A DNA stretch of 64,000 nucleotides, from contig NZ_ASJD01000002.1 in the NCBI RefSeq assembly GCF_000691165.1, forward strand, positions 496,001 to 560,000. Reading direction: 5' to 3'. Below, one piece after another: positions 55,576-64,000 of the stretch. Below the pieces are notes generated by a model. The model was not told where the DNA came from. It did no database searches and saw nothing but the letters and a program-made list of their open reading frames with translations. Position numbers and translations under genes: made by a program. Positions within the stretch are counted from its first letter, which is position 1. Each line of letters opens with the position of its first letter. Source of the DNA: Bacillus safensis FO-36b. Lineage in GTDB: Bacteria > Bacillota > Bacilli > Bacillales > Bacillaceae.

Positions 55576-57301
55576 GTGTGACCGCCCCCATTTGCTCCTG
55601 TACCAATTGATAATACACGCCTTTTCTTTGCATTAATGATTCATGTGTCCCCATTTCTGCGACGGTTCCTTGATCCATGACAATGATTTCATCCATGTCC
55701 GGCATCCAATGGAGTCTGTGTGTCGCTAAGAACACAAGTTTATGTTCAAACAGTGGAAGCATTGTTTTCTTCAGTTCATACTCTGTTTCAATATCGAGAT
55801 GCGCCGTTGGTTCATCTAACAGCATAATGGACCGCTGGCCCAGCACAGTTCGAGCAAGCGCAATTCTTTGCGCCTGTCCTCCGCTTAACTCTCTTCCCTG
55901 TTCTCCAATGACTTCGTCCAGTCCGTTTGGCAGCTGCGTAACCAGCTGAGATAAGCCAGCTTCATGCACCGCTCTTTCCACTTCTTCCTCTGTTGCATTT
56001 GGTTCATAAAAACGAATGTTTTCTCTTAATGTCATGTGAAATAAATAGGGGTGCTGCGGCATATAGACAACTTCCTTTTGCCATTCGTTCATCTGTAAAT
56101 GACCAAGCGGCTGGCCGTTTAGCGTGATTTGACCCGAAGACGGCTCAACAAAACCGCCGAGGACATCGGTTAACGTCGATTTCCCTGAACCACTGGCACC
56201 AATGATGCCGATTTTTTTCTTCCCTTTGACAGTGAGATCTACATCCTGAATGGAATAAGGGGCATGTTCGTCATGCTGAACACAAACATCCTGCAGCGTG
56301 AGCACAGATTGTTCATCCCACTTATTCAGCTGCACAGATTTTGTCTCCTGGGCGCGGAAGCCTTTTTCTTCTAAAATGACCTGCATGGCTTCATTCGCTT
56401 CTTTTCCATTTAACGTCGCATGATAATCATTTCCCACTTCACGTACCGGCAGAAAATACTCCGGCGCCAGCATAAGCGCCGTCAAAGCCGGCAATAACAG
56501 AAGCTCTCCTTCAATTAAACGTAAGCCAAGAAAAACAGCGACGGTTGCAATTGATAGCATGGAAAAGAAATCGAGGGCAAACGATGACAGAAAGGCGACC
56601 TTCAGTGTACTCATGGTCGCTTTTCGATATCGCTTTGACACCTCCGCAATATGACGGGAGTGTTTTTTGCTGATACCTAAGTAACGAAGCGTCTCAAGGC
56701 CCCGGAGAGAGTCAGTAAAATGATTGGATAATTTCTCATACGATCTCCATTGTTTGGCCGCTTTACGCTGAGCAACAAGGCCTAGCAAAATCATAAAAAT
56801 AATTAAAATTGGCAGCGTCACAATTAAAATGACGGCTGATGTTTCATCTAATGTCCACACATAGATAAGGACCATCGCCGGAATCACTGCCATGTTCACC
56901 ATTTTCGGCAAAAACAGCTGTAAATACTGACGGTATTGAGCAATTCCTTCCATTGCTAATGTGACAAGCTTTCCTGTCCCTTTTTTCTTTGCGAAGGCAG
57001 GCCCTAATCGAAAGAGTTGGTCTAACAGCTGCTTTCTGACGTCTGCTCCAATTCGGGAAGAGTAGGTAAACATGACCTTCTCCCGAATCAAGGTGAGACC
57101 GTGCCGCACAACAAAGGCAGCAAGAAACAGCATGACATAAGGCGTTGCCTGCGAGAGGCTTTTCCCGTCAAACAGCGTTGTAATGGCATGTGCCAGCCAC
57201 TGTGCTTGGAAAATAATACTTGCTCCTTGGATGAGTGACACAATACCTAAGAGGGCAAGAAGCCCTCTCATTCCTTTTAATTGAAGTAAACGTTTATCCA
57301 T
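55565..57301 (-). CDS. cydC: Cytochrome bd assembly ABC transporter, first subunit
   Basis: 578 residues with the same layout: membrane domain with six helices, then Walker A GASGSGKST, signature ELSGGQAQR and Walker B IMLLDEPTAHLD. Forms the heterodimer with the next gene product. It begins in a TAATG overlap with cydB. In E. coli-based family naming this subunit is CydD. Confidence 0.93.
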   Translation of the reverse strand: MDKRLLQLKGMRGLLALLGIVSLIQGASIIFQAQWLAHAITTLFDGKSLSQATPYVMLFLAAFVVRHGLTLIREKVMFTYSSRIGADVRKQLLDQLFRLGPAFAKKKGTGKLVTLAMEGIAQYRQYLQLFLPKMVNMAVIPAMVLIYVWTLDETSAVILIVTLPILIIFMILLGLVAQRKAAKQWRSYEKLSNHFTDSLRGLETLRYLGISKKHSRHIAEVSKRYRKATMSTLKVAFLSSFALDFFSMLSIATVAVFLGLRLIEGELLLLPALTALMLAPEYFLPVREVGNDYHATLNGKEANEAMQVILEEKGFRAQETKSVQLNKWDEQSVLTLQDVCVQHDEHAPYSIQDVDLTVKGKKKIGIIGASGSGKSTLTDVLGGFVEPSSGQITLNGQPLGHLQMNEWQKEVVYMPQHPYLFHMTLRENIRFYEPNATEEEVERAVHEAGLSQLVTQLPNGLDEVIGEQGRELSGGQAQRIALARTVLGQRSIMLLDEPTAHLDIETEYELKKTMLPLFEHKLVFLATHRLHWMPDMDEIIVMDQGTVAEMGTHESLMQRKGVYYQLVQEQMGAVTHGQ

Positions 57302-58317
57302 TAGTAGGTCATTGGCTCCTTACCGCTTACACGTTTACGGAAGACGTAATAGCTCCAAATTTGATACCCAAGCACAAAGGGCAGCAAAGAAACAGCAACA
57401 ATCGTCATGACCGTCAGTGAATAAGATCCAGATGCAGCGTTTTGAATTGTGAGATCAAATGAATGACTGATTGAACTAATCATGACGCGCGGGAACAATG
57501 CAGTGAACAGCATGGACACCGTCACCATGATGCCTGCGCCTGTGAATAAGAAAGTCCAGCCATCACGTTCTTTTCTCATCAAAACAAGGGCAGCTACATA
57601 ACAAACCACAATCAGCACAGTTAATGGAATGGTGATGATCGGGCGTACAGTATAAATATCTGTTTCAATGATGGACACACCGACAAATATAACAAGAACA
57701 GGGAGTGCAATGAGCAGGACACGCTGGCCCAGTTTTCTTGCACGATCTCTTAAGTCACCCTCTGTACGAAGTGTGACAAAAATCAAGCCATGCAGCAGGC
57801 AAAGAAACGTCACAGCTAACCCGCCGATCACTGAGTAAAGATTCACAAAGTCCGTAAATCCAGCGTACATGTTCATGTCTTGATCAATTGGCATCCCGCG
57901 TAAAATACTCGTGAATAACACACCGAGCAAAAACGGCGGAAGCAGACTGCCAAAGAAGATCACCCAGTCCCACGCCTTAATCCAAGAGGCTTTCTCAACC
58001 TTCCCTCGGAATTCAAAGGCGACTCCGCGCCCAATGAGCGCTAAGAGGAGAACCGCAAACGGAATATAGTATCCGCTGAACATCGTGGCATACCAGTGAG
58101 GAAATGCAGCGAAAATAGCGCCGCCAGCTGTAATCAGCCAGACCTCATTCGCATCCCAGAAAGGACCAATCGTATTGATTAAAATGCGGCGCTCGTGCGC
58201 GTCCTTTCCAAGCAGCTGCATGGACATCCCGACACCAAAATCAAATCCTTCTAAGAAGAAAAATCCAACAAACAATACTGCGACAAGAATAAACCAAATC
58301 TCGTTAAGATATGCCAT
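57301..58317 (-). CDS. cydB: Cytochrome bd ubiquinol/menaquinol oxidase subunit II
   Basis: 338 residues, about eight helices, starting MAYLNEIWFILVAVLFVGFFFLEGFDFGVGM (typical CydB N terminus). Other marks are GPFWDANEVWLITAGGAIFAAFPHWYA and the basic C-terminal YYVFRKRV. ATG 58317 has GGAGG 7 bases upstream and overlaps cydA by 14 bases; the frame further upstream lies within cydA. Confidence 0.95.
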   Translation of the reverse strand: MAYLNEIWFILVAVLFVGFFFLEGFDFGVGMSMQLLGKDAHERRILINTIGPFWDANEVWLITAGGAIFAAFPHWYATMFSGYYIPFAVLLLALIGRGVAFEFRGKVEKASWIKAWDWVIFFGSLLPPFLLGVLFTSILRGMPIDQDMNMYAGFTDFVNLYSVIGGLAVTFLCLLHGLIFVTLRTEGDLRDRARKLGQRVLLIALPVLVIFVGVSIIETDIYTVRPIITIPLTVLIVVCYVAALVLMRKERDGWTFLFTGAGIMVTVSMLFTALFPRVMISSISHSFDLTIQNAASGSYSLTVMTIVAVSLLPFVLGYQIWSYYVFRKRVSGKEPMTY

Positions 58318-59719
58318 GATATGCGCCTCCATCAAATGGATCTGTAGACAGGTCCGTTTCATCCTTTTGATCTGTATCCTCTTCAGAATGTGCACCTTTT
58401 TTAATTTCTCGAATGAATAAGTAGGCAAGCAAAATGGCAAGAATCAGATACATCACCGTAAAGCTAATGACTGAGAATAACAGCATGCCATACGATACGT
58501 TCGGTGAAATCGATTGAGCTGTCGTCATCATACCAAAGACGGTCCACGGCTGACGCCCAATTTCAGTCATGATCCAGCCGGCTGAGTTCGCAATAAACGG
58601 GAACGCGATCATCCCTACCATGAAGCGTAAAAACCATTTGTTCGTTTCTAGTTTCTTTCTAAAGCTCAAATATAAGCCAATCATACTAGCAAAAATCATC
58701 AGCATTCCGGCACCGACCATGATTCTAAAGCTCCAGAATGTTGTTTTCACTGGCGGAATGTAGTCTCCAGGACCAAACTTGGCTTCATATTCTTTTTGAA
58801 GTGTCAGCATGCCTGGAACATCTCCACTGAACTTCTGATACGCCAAATAACTTAAAGCAAACGGAATATTGATCTCCGCAGAGTTTTCTTTTTTATCTGT
58901 GTCAATGTTGGCAAATAGTGTCCAAGCTGCTGGATCTCCACTATCCTTCCAAAGGGCTTCACTTGCTGCCATCTTCATTGGCTGTGATTTCATTAAGTGC
59001 TTCGCTTGATCATGTCCAGAAAACGCTACACCTAAGCCAGAAATTAAAGCGAGGACCATCGCAATCTGGAATGATTTTTTGAAAAAGGCGATTTCTTGTT
59101 TTTTGATCATTTTATAGGCACTAACTCCTGCAATAAAGAAAGCTCCTGTTGCCAGTGCACCAAATAGAACGTGCGGAAACTCAACCCAAAGCTGCGGGTT
59201 CGTCACAAGAGCGCCAAAATCATTCATTTCTGCACGGCCATTTTTAATGGCAAATCCAACTGGCTCCTGCATAAATGAGTTAGCGAGTAAAATCCAAAAT
59301 GCCGAAAAGATCGTACCAAGGGAAACAAGCCAAATGCACAATAAATGAATCTTCTTCGGCAGACGATCCCAGCCGAATATCCAAAGTCCAATAAATGTAG
59401 ATTCAAGGAAAAAGGCCAAAAGTGCTTCAATGGCAAGCGGTGCACCAAAGACATCACCGACAAACCTTGAATAATCTGACCAGTTCATCCCAAACTGGAA
59501 TTCCTGCAGAATCCCTGTTACCACACCTACTGCAAAGTTAAGTAAGAACAGGTGACCCCAAAACTTCGCCATCTTTTTATAGATGTCTTTTTTCTTGACG
59601 ACATAAAGGGTCTGCATCAATGCGACGATAAACACCAAACCTATTGACATAGGAACAAAAATAAAATGAAATAATGTCGTTGAAGCAAATTGAAATCTTG
59701 CTAAAAACAGCTCACTCAC
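58304..59719 (-). CDS. cydA: Cytochrome bd oxidase subunit I
   Basis: 471 residues holding the heme b558, b595 and d sites. Seen: [27 protein letters not shown] (His heme ligand), [44 protein letters not shown], and [16 protein letters not shown] near the C terminus (GRQPW signature). A short Q-loop is usual for Bacillus. Start is GTG 59719 after GGGAGG; the longer frame lacks a site. First gene of cydABCD, used under low oxygen. Confidence 0.96.
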   Translation of the reverse strand: [471 protein letters not shown]

Positions 59720-60002
59720 AGCCTTACATCCTCCCTTACTTTCACATGCCGAACGATTCATGCTCACCACTTCACAAAATATTCACCATTTGTTCAATGT
59801 TTCACAAATAAAAGTCCATTTGAAATGGTTCGCTAGGTGAAATTTTACTCTTGATTTTCATTCGGTTAGTTATTTATACCTGTACTTTACACCCATACGC
59901 TTCAAAAATAAAGTAAATTTTACCTAAAAATTGGATGGTATTGTGTCAGTTGTTTGAATACTTTGTCAAAAATATGTGACGGAAAATAAAAAATCGCAAA
60001 AA
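59720..60002. other. Upstream region of cydA
   Basis: About 280 AT-rich bases with the cyd promoter and Rex-like half sites; nothing coding was seen. Confidence 0.5.
59771..59807. promoter_or_regulatory. Rex-binding-site-like repeats upstream of cydA
   Basis: TTGTTCA-N4-TTCACAA (59790-59807) fits the Rex consensus TTGTGAA-N4-TTCACAA at 12 of 14 positions, and further TTCACAA/TTCACCA half sites lie at 59771 and 59782. Rex is the known NADH-sensing repressor of cydABCD in B. subtilis. Confidence 0.65.
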
Positions 60003-60038
60003 AACAGCGCTGCATGTGGGCCGCAGCGCTGTTTTTCT
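59995..60038 (-). terminator. Terminator of the heme-uptake operon
   Basis: ACAGCGCTGC/GCAGCGCTGT, a 10-bp GC-rich stem with T tracts on both strands, after the ATPase fusion gene. Confidence 0.9.
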
Positions 60039-60040
60039 TT

Positions 60041-61162
60041 TTAGGCTTTTTTCTGTAAAGCAGGTCTTGTCACTTGGACTTCATAGTACGTAATTTTGTT
60101 TTTTAATAGGCCTTCAGGTTTCGCTTTTCCGTGAGCGTGTGCATCTCCAAATGCCTGAGATTTTGTCCAGTTCACAAAGTCTTCTTTTCGATTCCAGCGG
60201 GTATGAATGGTCACCTCATCGTAATCAGTTGTCTGCTGCGTGACCCAGACTTCCATGCCTAAAAATCCTTCCATGAATTCTACTTGTCCCTGCTTGTTAA
60301 AACGCTTAACAAGGTGGTCTGCACTGCCTTTTTCTACTCTAACCTGGTTGTTTACAATGATCATGTTTGGTTCATCTCCCTTTTGTTGTTGGATCGAAGC
60401 GATTGGGATAATGAGCGGATGCTCTCCATCTAGGTGAACCTCTGCCTGAATCCCAAATACCTCTTTGAAAAAGTTTTCTGTTAATACTTCCTTTGGTGTC
60501 CCTATTTGGTAAACCTGACCACGCTTCATCGCAATCAGGCGGTCACAATATTTTGCTGCCTGCTGCAGGTCATGAAGTACCATTAAAATGGTGATTCCAT
60601 GTGTTTCATTCAGCTGTTTGAGCAGCTCTAGTAAATCAAGCTGGTGCGCAATATCTAAGTAAGTGGTAGGCTCATCCAGAATAATCGTCTCTGTCTTCTG
60701 AGCCAGTGCCATTGCAATATACGCCTTTTGCCTTTCTCCGCCTGACAATGTATGCAGCATCCTGTTTTCATTCACGCGGCTATTTGTCACATCAAGCGCC
60801 CACTCTACCGCTTCCTGATCTGTCTTCGAGCTCTTTTTCCAGATCGAACGATGCGGACTGCGTCCAAGTGCGACCAGCTCACGTACTGTCATCGATGGGA
60901 TCGCCGTTCTCGTCTGCATCAGAACGGCGATTTCCTGTGCAATCTCCTGTGCTGTCATTTCTTTTTGCGGTATATCGTGAATATAAATCATGCCGCTTTC
61001 AATCGACGTAAGACGTGCGGCTGCTTTAATAAACGTCGACTTCCCTGAACCATTTGGTCCAATAATGCCTGTTACACTTCCTTTAGGCACAGCTGCTGAA
61101 ATAGAAGACAGCCGAAAGCCTCCTTGACTGAGGCTCACGTCATCCATCGCAATCACATCCAA
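60041..61162 (-). CDS. ABC ATPase fused to an IsdG-type heme-degrading monooxygenase
   Basis: 373 residues. Residues 1-255 are a FecE/FhuC-type ATPase: Walker A GPNGSGKS (35-42), signature LSGGE (139-143), Walker B IILDEP (160-165), switch His197. Residues 267-373 form a separate antibiotic-monooxygenase fold close to S. aureus IsdG. The pattern N272 ([12 protein letters not shown]), W332 ([10 protein letters not shown]) and H342 (DAHAHG) matches the N7/W67/H77 catalytic triad of IsdG. The protein should both energise heme import and open the porphyrin to release iron. Last gene of the operon, one base after the permease stop region. Fusion is unusual; separate proteins are the norm. Confidence 0.92.
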   Translation of the reverse strand: MDVIAMDDVSLSQGGFRLSSISAAVPKGSVTGIIGPNGSGKSTFIKAAARLTSIESGMIYIHDIPQKEMTAQEIAQEIAVLMQTRTAIPSMTVRELVALGRSPHRSIWKKSSKTDQEAVEWALDVTNSRVNENRMLHTLSGGERQKAYIAMALAQKTETIILDEPTTYLDIAHQLDLLELLKQLNETHGITILMVLHDLQQAAKYCDRLIAMKRGQVYQIGTPKEVLTENFFKEVFGIQAEVHLDGEHPLIIPIASIQQQKGDEPNMIIVNNQVRVEKGSADHLVKRFNKQGQVEFMEGFLGMEVWVTQQTTDYDEVTIHTRWNRKEDFVNWTKSQAFGDAHAHGKAKPEGLLKNKITYYEVQVTRPALQKKA

Positions 61163-61163
61163 C

Positions 61164-62177
61164 TTAACCCCTCCCTTTCTTTTTTAATAAATAGAGGAAG
61201 AAAGGTGCACCGATACAGGCAAGCAGGATACCAACAGGCAGTTCAACCGGTGTAAACCATACCCGTGCTGCTGTATCAGCAAAGACCACAAGTACGCCGC
61301 CGCCAAGCATTGAGATCGGCAGCAGGTACCGGTAGTCATCTCCAATTAAAAGGCGGATAAAATGAGGGACGACAAGACCGACAAATCCAATTAATCCGCT
61401 CACGCTTACAGCTGCACCCGCCAAAAGCGCCGCCAGTGCAATTAAGAAAAATCGGGTTCGCTCGACTCTAAGTCCGAGCAGCTGCGCTGACTCATCACCA
61501 AGCAAAAGAAGATTTGCCGGCTTGATCGCAAAAAAACAAAGACACAATCCAGCAATCGCATAAGGTGACACAAAGCTCAGATGATGCCAGCTCCGTCCAT
61601 TTAATCCTCCTGATAAAAAAGGCAGAACAGCCTGCACACGCTCACTATAAAGCACCATAAATCCATTCATGACCGCACCAAGCAGGGCATTAACTGCCAC
61701 TCCCGCCAGAATCAATTTCAGTGGTGAAACCCCTTGATCAAACGACAACATATACACAACAAGTGCCGCTAATAAAGCCCCTAGGAAGGCAGCCGCTGGA
61801 AGCAGATAAGTGAATTGCGGAAACACAATCATGCTGAGTACAGCAGCTAACCCGCCGCCGGCGGTCACACCGATGATCCCGGGGTCAGCGAGTGGATTTC
61901 GGACGACTCCTTGTAAAATGGCCCCTGATGCTGCGAGACAGGCCCCGACGATGAAACCTATGAGAACGCGCGGCAGGCGTAAATCCATGACGATTTTTTC
62001 ATGGACTGGCTGGCCTGATCCCGTCAAAGCAGCGATTAAATCTGGCAGCGATAATTGAACAGAACCTAAGGCAAGCCCTAAACAAATGCCCACACCTAGC
62101 GAAAGAAGCAGTCCCGGTATCAGCCATCTTCGTCTCGACTGCCTTTTTTGAAAATCTAACTCTGCATTCACTTTCAT
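61164..62177 (-). CDS. FecCD-family permease for heme/iron complex
   Basis: 337 residues with about ten helices of the BtuC/FecCD fold: [63 protein letters not shown], and the C-terminal [21 protein letters not shown]. Overlaps the binding-protein gene by 4 bases. Works with the neighbouring lipoprotein and ATPase fusion as a heme importer. Confidence 0.92.
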   Translation of the reverse strand: MKVNAELDFQKRQSRRRWLIPGLLLSLGVGICLGLALGSVQLSLPDLIAALTGSGQPVHEKIVMDLRLPRVLIGFIVGACLAASGAILQGVVRNPLADPGIIGVTAGGGLAAVLSMIVFPQFTYLLPAAAFLGALLAALVVYMLSFDQGVSPLKLILAGVAVNALLGAVMNGFMVLYSERVQAVLPFLSGGLNGRSWHHLSFVSPYAIAGLCLCFFAIKPANLLLLGDESAQLLGLRVERTRFFLIALAALLAGAAVSVSGLIGFVGLVVPHFIRLLIGDDYRYLLPISMLGGGVLVVFADTAARVWFTPVELPVGILLACIGAPFFLYLLKKKGRG

Positions 62178-63112
62178 GATGACAATCGCTTCAATCTCTT
62201 CTCTAGTTCATCAATCGCCTTTATGACGTCTGCGCCTGGGTTCGTCCCGAATAAATCACTAGGCAGAATCTCCACGCGGCCATTTTTGACAGCTGATACG
62301 TCGTGCCATGCTGCATTCTGTTTCATTTCACTCATAAAGCCCGCTTTCACATCGTCAGGATTGCTGTGTGTCATGAGCAGAATGAGATCAGGATCGGCTT
62401 CGATCACCTTTTCTGCATTAATTTGAGCGTATTGAGGAAATTTTTCGAGTGCCGGTTCATTCTCAGCAATGTTTGCACCCCCAGCGATGTGCAGCAAATC
62501 TCCGCTTAAGGATTGGGGAAGTGCCGCCATATATGTGCCGGGTGCACCGTACACAACGAGTGTTTTCACTTTTTTCTTAGGCTGCTTGACCTGCTTTTTT
62601 CGCTCATCAATTTGCTCATTGAGTGCTTTAGCCTTTTGCTGCTTTCCGAGCAACTCCCCAAATAACGAGATTTGACGCTGGATGTCCTTCACTGAATTGG
62701 CACTTGTCAAAAGAAGCTGTGAATCAATTCCTTCTATTGTAGAGATGTCCTTGCTGTTTAATTGTTCATTTCCAAGCACCACATCAGGCTTTAAGCTTGT
62801 GATCAGCTCTACATCAAATTGATGTGTTGTGCCAATCGTTTGTACGGACTTTGCCTTTTGTAAGCTGTCTGGTAACTCAGCAGTTGGCCGGCCGACCGCC
62901 TTACCGCCTAAAGCATACAGAATACTCATGTCCCCGGTCGACAAGGCGACGATACGCTGAGGGGATTCATCAAACGACAGCGTTCTTCCGGTAAAATCCT
63001 TTATTTTCAGCGCTCCTTGCCCGCTTCCTTTCTCTACAGGTGCTGCCTGACTGCATCCGCCGAGGAGAAGCATCAAGACGAGTCCCGCTAAGATCACATG
63101 TGAAAATTTCAA
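62174..63112 (-). CDS. Heme-binding lipoprotein (IsdE-like)
   Basis: 312 residues. Lipobox LLGGC (Cys20), then a class III binding-protein fold with two lobes joined by a long helix (about 143-185). Segments IVALSTGDMSILYALGGKAVGRP and LILLMTHSNPDD carry Met62 and His249, which could be axial heme ligands as Met and His are in S. aureus IsdE; inferred from position only. Located between sortase B and permease genes. Siderophore binding is the alternative. Confidence 0.88.
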   Translation of the reverse strand: MKFSHVILAGLVLMLLLGGCSQAAPVEKGSGQGALKIKDFTGRTLSFDESPQRIVALSTGDMSILYALGGKAVGRPTAELPDSLQKAKSVQTIGTTHQFDVELITSLKPDVVLGNEQLNSKDISTIEGIDSQLLLTSANSVKDIQRQISLFGELLGKQQKAKALNEQIDERKKQVKQPKKKVKTLVVYGAPGTYMAALPQSLSGDLLHIAGGANIAENEPALEKFPQYAQINAEKVIEADPDLILLMTHSNPDDVKAGFMSEMKQNAAWHDVSAVKNGRVEILPSDLFGTNPGADVIKAIDELEKRLKRLSS

Positions 63113-63130
63113 CCGTTTGTCTCTCCTTTT

Positions 63131-63883
63131 CTAGTAAACTTTCTTTAGCTTTGCCTGTACCACGAGACGCCCGCTTTTAGGTGCAAGCACATGATCACAG
63201 GTCGATAAGGTGAGGATGAGGTCATCTGTGGACACGTCTGTCTTCGTTTGATAGATTGATTTCTTCCGCACAGCTTGCAAGTAGTGCGCATATTCGCCAA
63301 GATCTTGAAAATCGGTTTGAATATAGTCGAAGTCAACCGTCGTTTCATACACAGCAAAAATCTCCGCTTCATAGCTTTGATACAGCGTATCGTACTGAAA
63401 TGTCCGGTGCTCTTGGAAGAAATCTTTTTTTAGATAGTTTGTGAGTCCAGCGAACATGGATCCATCCCTCATCCGATGGCCGTACACCACTGTATTTGGG
63501 CTTTCATGCAGGACATCATTACGATAATCCATAAAGATACTGCCTGCCCGGGTGTCGTTTTTTAAATAATTGCGAGTTAAGTAGAACGCATTATCGTGAG
63601 ATTGAACAATCGGATACTGAATCATCGTGTCTTTCATATTGATCCAGCCGACAATGTCCTCATTCACCTTCCGCAGCTCATCAAATGACGAACGGATCTT
63701 TCCCTGCTCCCGTTTTTCAGTCATATCTTCTTCATATCCATACATCGTCTGAGCCTTTGCAAGCACCTGGCGATTTTGATAATAACCGAAAAGTTCGAAG
63801 CCGATGGCTGTCCCGCTATAAATAAATACGCCTAAACAAACGATCGTCAGCATTCGCTGCCAAAGCCGTTTTCCTCGTTTCAC
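63131..63883 (-). CDS. srtB: Class B sortase
   Basis: 250 residues: N-terminal membrane anchor (MLTIVCLGVFIYSGTAIGF), a helical extension, then the sortase barrel with His136 (VVYGHRMRDG), Cys229 (LTLSTCDH) and Arg239 (SGRLVV). Class B enzymes anchor NEAT-type heme-binding proteins through NPQTN-like signals. The substrates should be encoded upstream, beyond the window edge. ATG 63883 lies 26 bases after the partial upstream gene. Confidence 0.94.
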   Translation of the reverse strand: MKRGKRLWQRMLTIVCLGVFIYSGTAIGFELFGYYQNRQVLAKAQTMYGYEEDMTEKREQGKIRSSFDELRKVNEDIVGWINMKDTMIQYPIVQSHDNAFYLTRNYLKNDTRAGSIFMDYRNDVLHESPNTVVYGHRMRDGSMFAGLTNYLKKDFFQEHRTFQYDTLYQSYEAEIFAVYETTVDFDYIQTDFQDLGEYAHYLQAVRKKSIYQTKTDVSTDDLILTLSTCDHVLAPKSGRLVVQAKLKKVY

Positions 63884-63909
63884 ACTGTCTCACCTGCTTT
63901 TTGCCCAGC

Positions 63910-64000
63910 TTATATACCAACAGGCACAATGTACATCCCTGTTTCTGCATCCTGTCTAATCGTGACGGACACATCATAAATGTGCCGCACGTTTTCCTCT
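63910..64000 (-). CDS. 3' end of an upstream gene in the heme-uptake cluster
   Basis: The last 29 codons of a minus-strand gene that enters from the right edge: EENVRHIYDVSVTIRQDAET then GMYIVPVGI and TAA. It is 26 bases upstream of srtB on the same strand, so probably in the same operon. The visible end lacks a sortase-signal tail. The family cannot be told from this fragment. Confidence 0.6.
   Translation of the reverse strand, partial: EENVRHIYDVSVTIRQDAETGMYIVPVGI

Overview
The window is chromosomal DNA of a Bacillus, most likely of the B. pumilus/safensis/altitudinis group. From memory of B. subtilis 168, the gene order follows its ywc-ywb-ywa neighbourhood (ywcH-nfrA-rodA-ywcE-qoxDCBA, gal genes, gtcA, slrA, ywcBA, thiEM, ywbIHGDC, ywaC, ilvK, licRBCAH). 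sigY, cyd and a heme-uptake locus have been joined on. Codon use, Shine-Dalgarno sequences and the many hairpin-plus-T terminators are typical of a moderately AT-rich Firmicute. No rRNA, tRNA, CRISPR array or intact transposon was seen.

Layout. 0-8 kb: flavin oxidoreductases ywcH (cut by the window edge) and nfrA, cell-shape gene rodA, spore gene ywcE, and the aa3 quinol oxidase operon qoxABCD. 8-14 kb: a galactose operon galK-galE-galT ending in an M24 peptidase gene, with a divergent AraC-type regulator and a palindrome over the likely gal promoter. 14-17 kb: gtcA, the short anti-repressor gene slrA, and a methyltransferase/glycosyltransferase pair. 16.9-21.1 kb: an AT-rich accessory block bounded by two copies of a 19-bp terminator sequence. 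It holds a Rap gene with an unusual multi-copy Phr precursor, a candidate secreted toxin/bacteriocin with a divergent membrane protein, and several small genes broken by single in-frame stops. 21-29 kb: acetate-permease-like ywcBA, thiME, ywbI and ywbHG, ywbD and ywbC. 29-33 kb: a polar amino-acid ABC transporter, a second rap-phr pair, and the small alarmone synthetase ywaC with an ECF-type promoter.

33.7-37.7 kb: a ribose-family ABC importer behind a SAM-I (S-box) riboswitch with its own terminator. This links the importer to sulfur metabolism, and 5-methylthioribose or a similar compound is the obvious candidate substrate. 37.8-47 kb: a ywoF-like beta-helix lipoprotein, ilvK, and the licRBCAH beta-glucoside PTS with a cre site. 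47-51 kb: a lipoprotein sortase beside an MPKTG-anchored protein made of two His-containing repeats, a 37-aa gene, and gdhA. 51-54 kb: a shortened sigY-yxlC-yxlD operon and a CcpA-site-preceded pectate lyase. 54-60 kb: cydABCD. 60-64 kb: an Isd-like heme-acquisition operon (partial gene, sortase B, heme-binding lipoprotein, permease) whose ABC ATPase is fused to an IsdG-type heme-degrading domain.

Most of the window is conserved Bacillus core. The most novel parts are the multi-copy Phr gene and its accessory block, the S-box-controlled sugar-type importer, the ATPase-IsdG fusion and the lipoprotein sortase pair. All function calls are by recognition of sequence motifs; no search was run.
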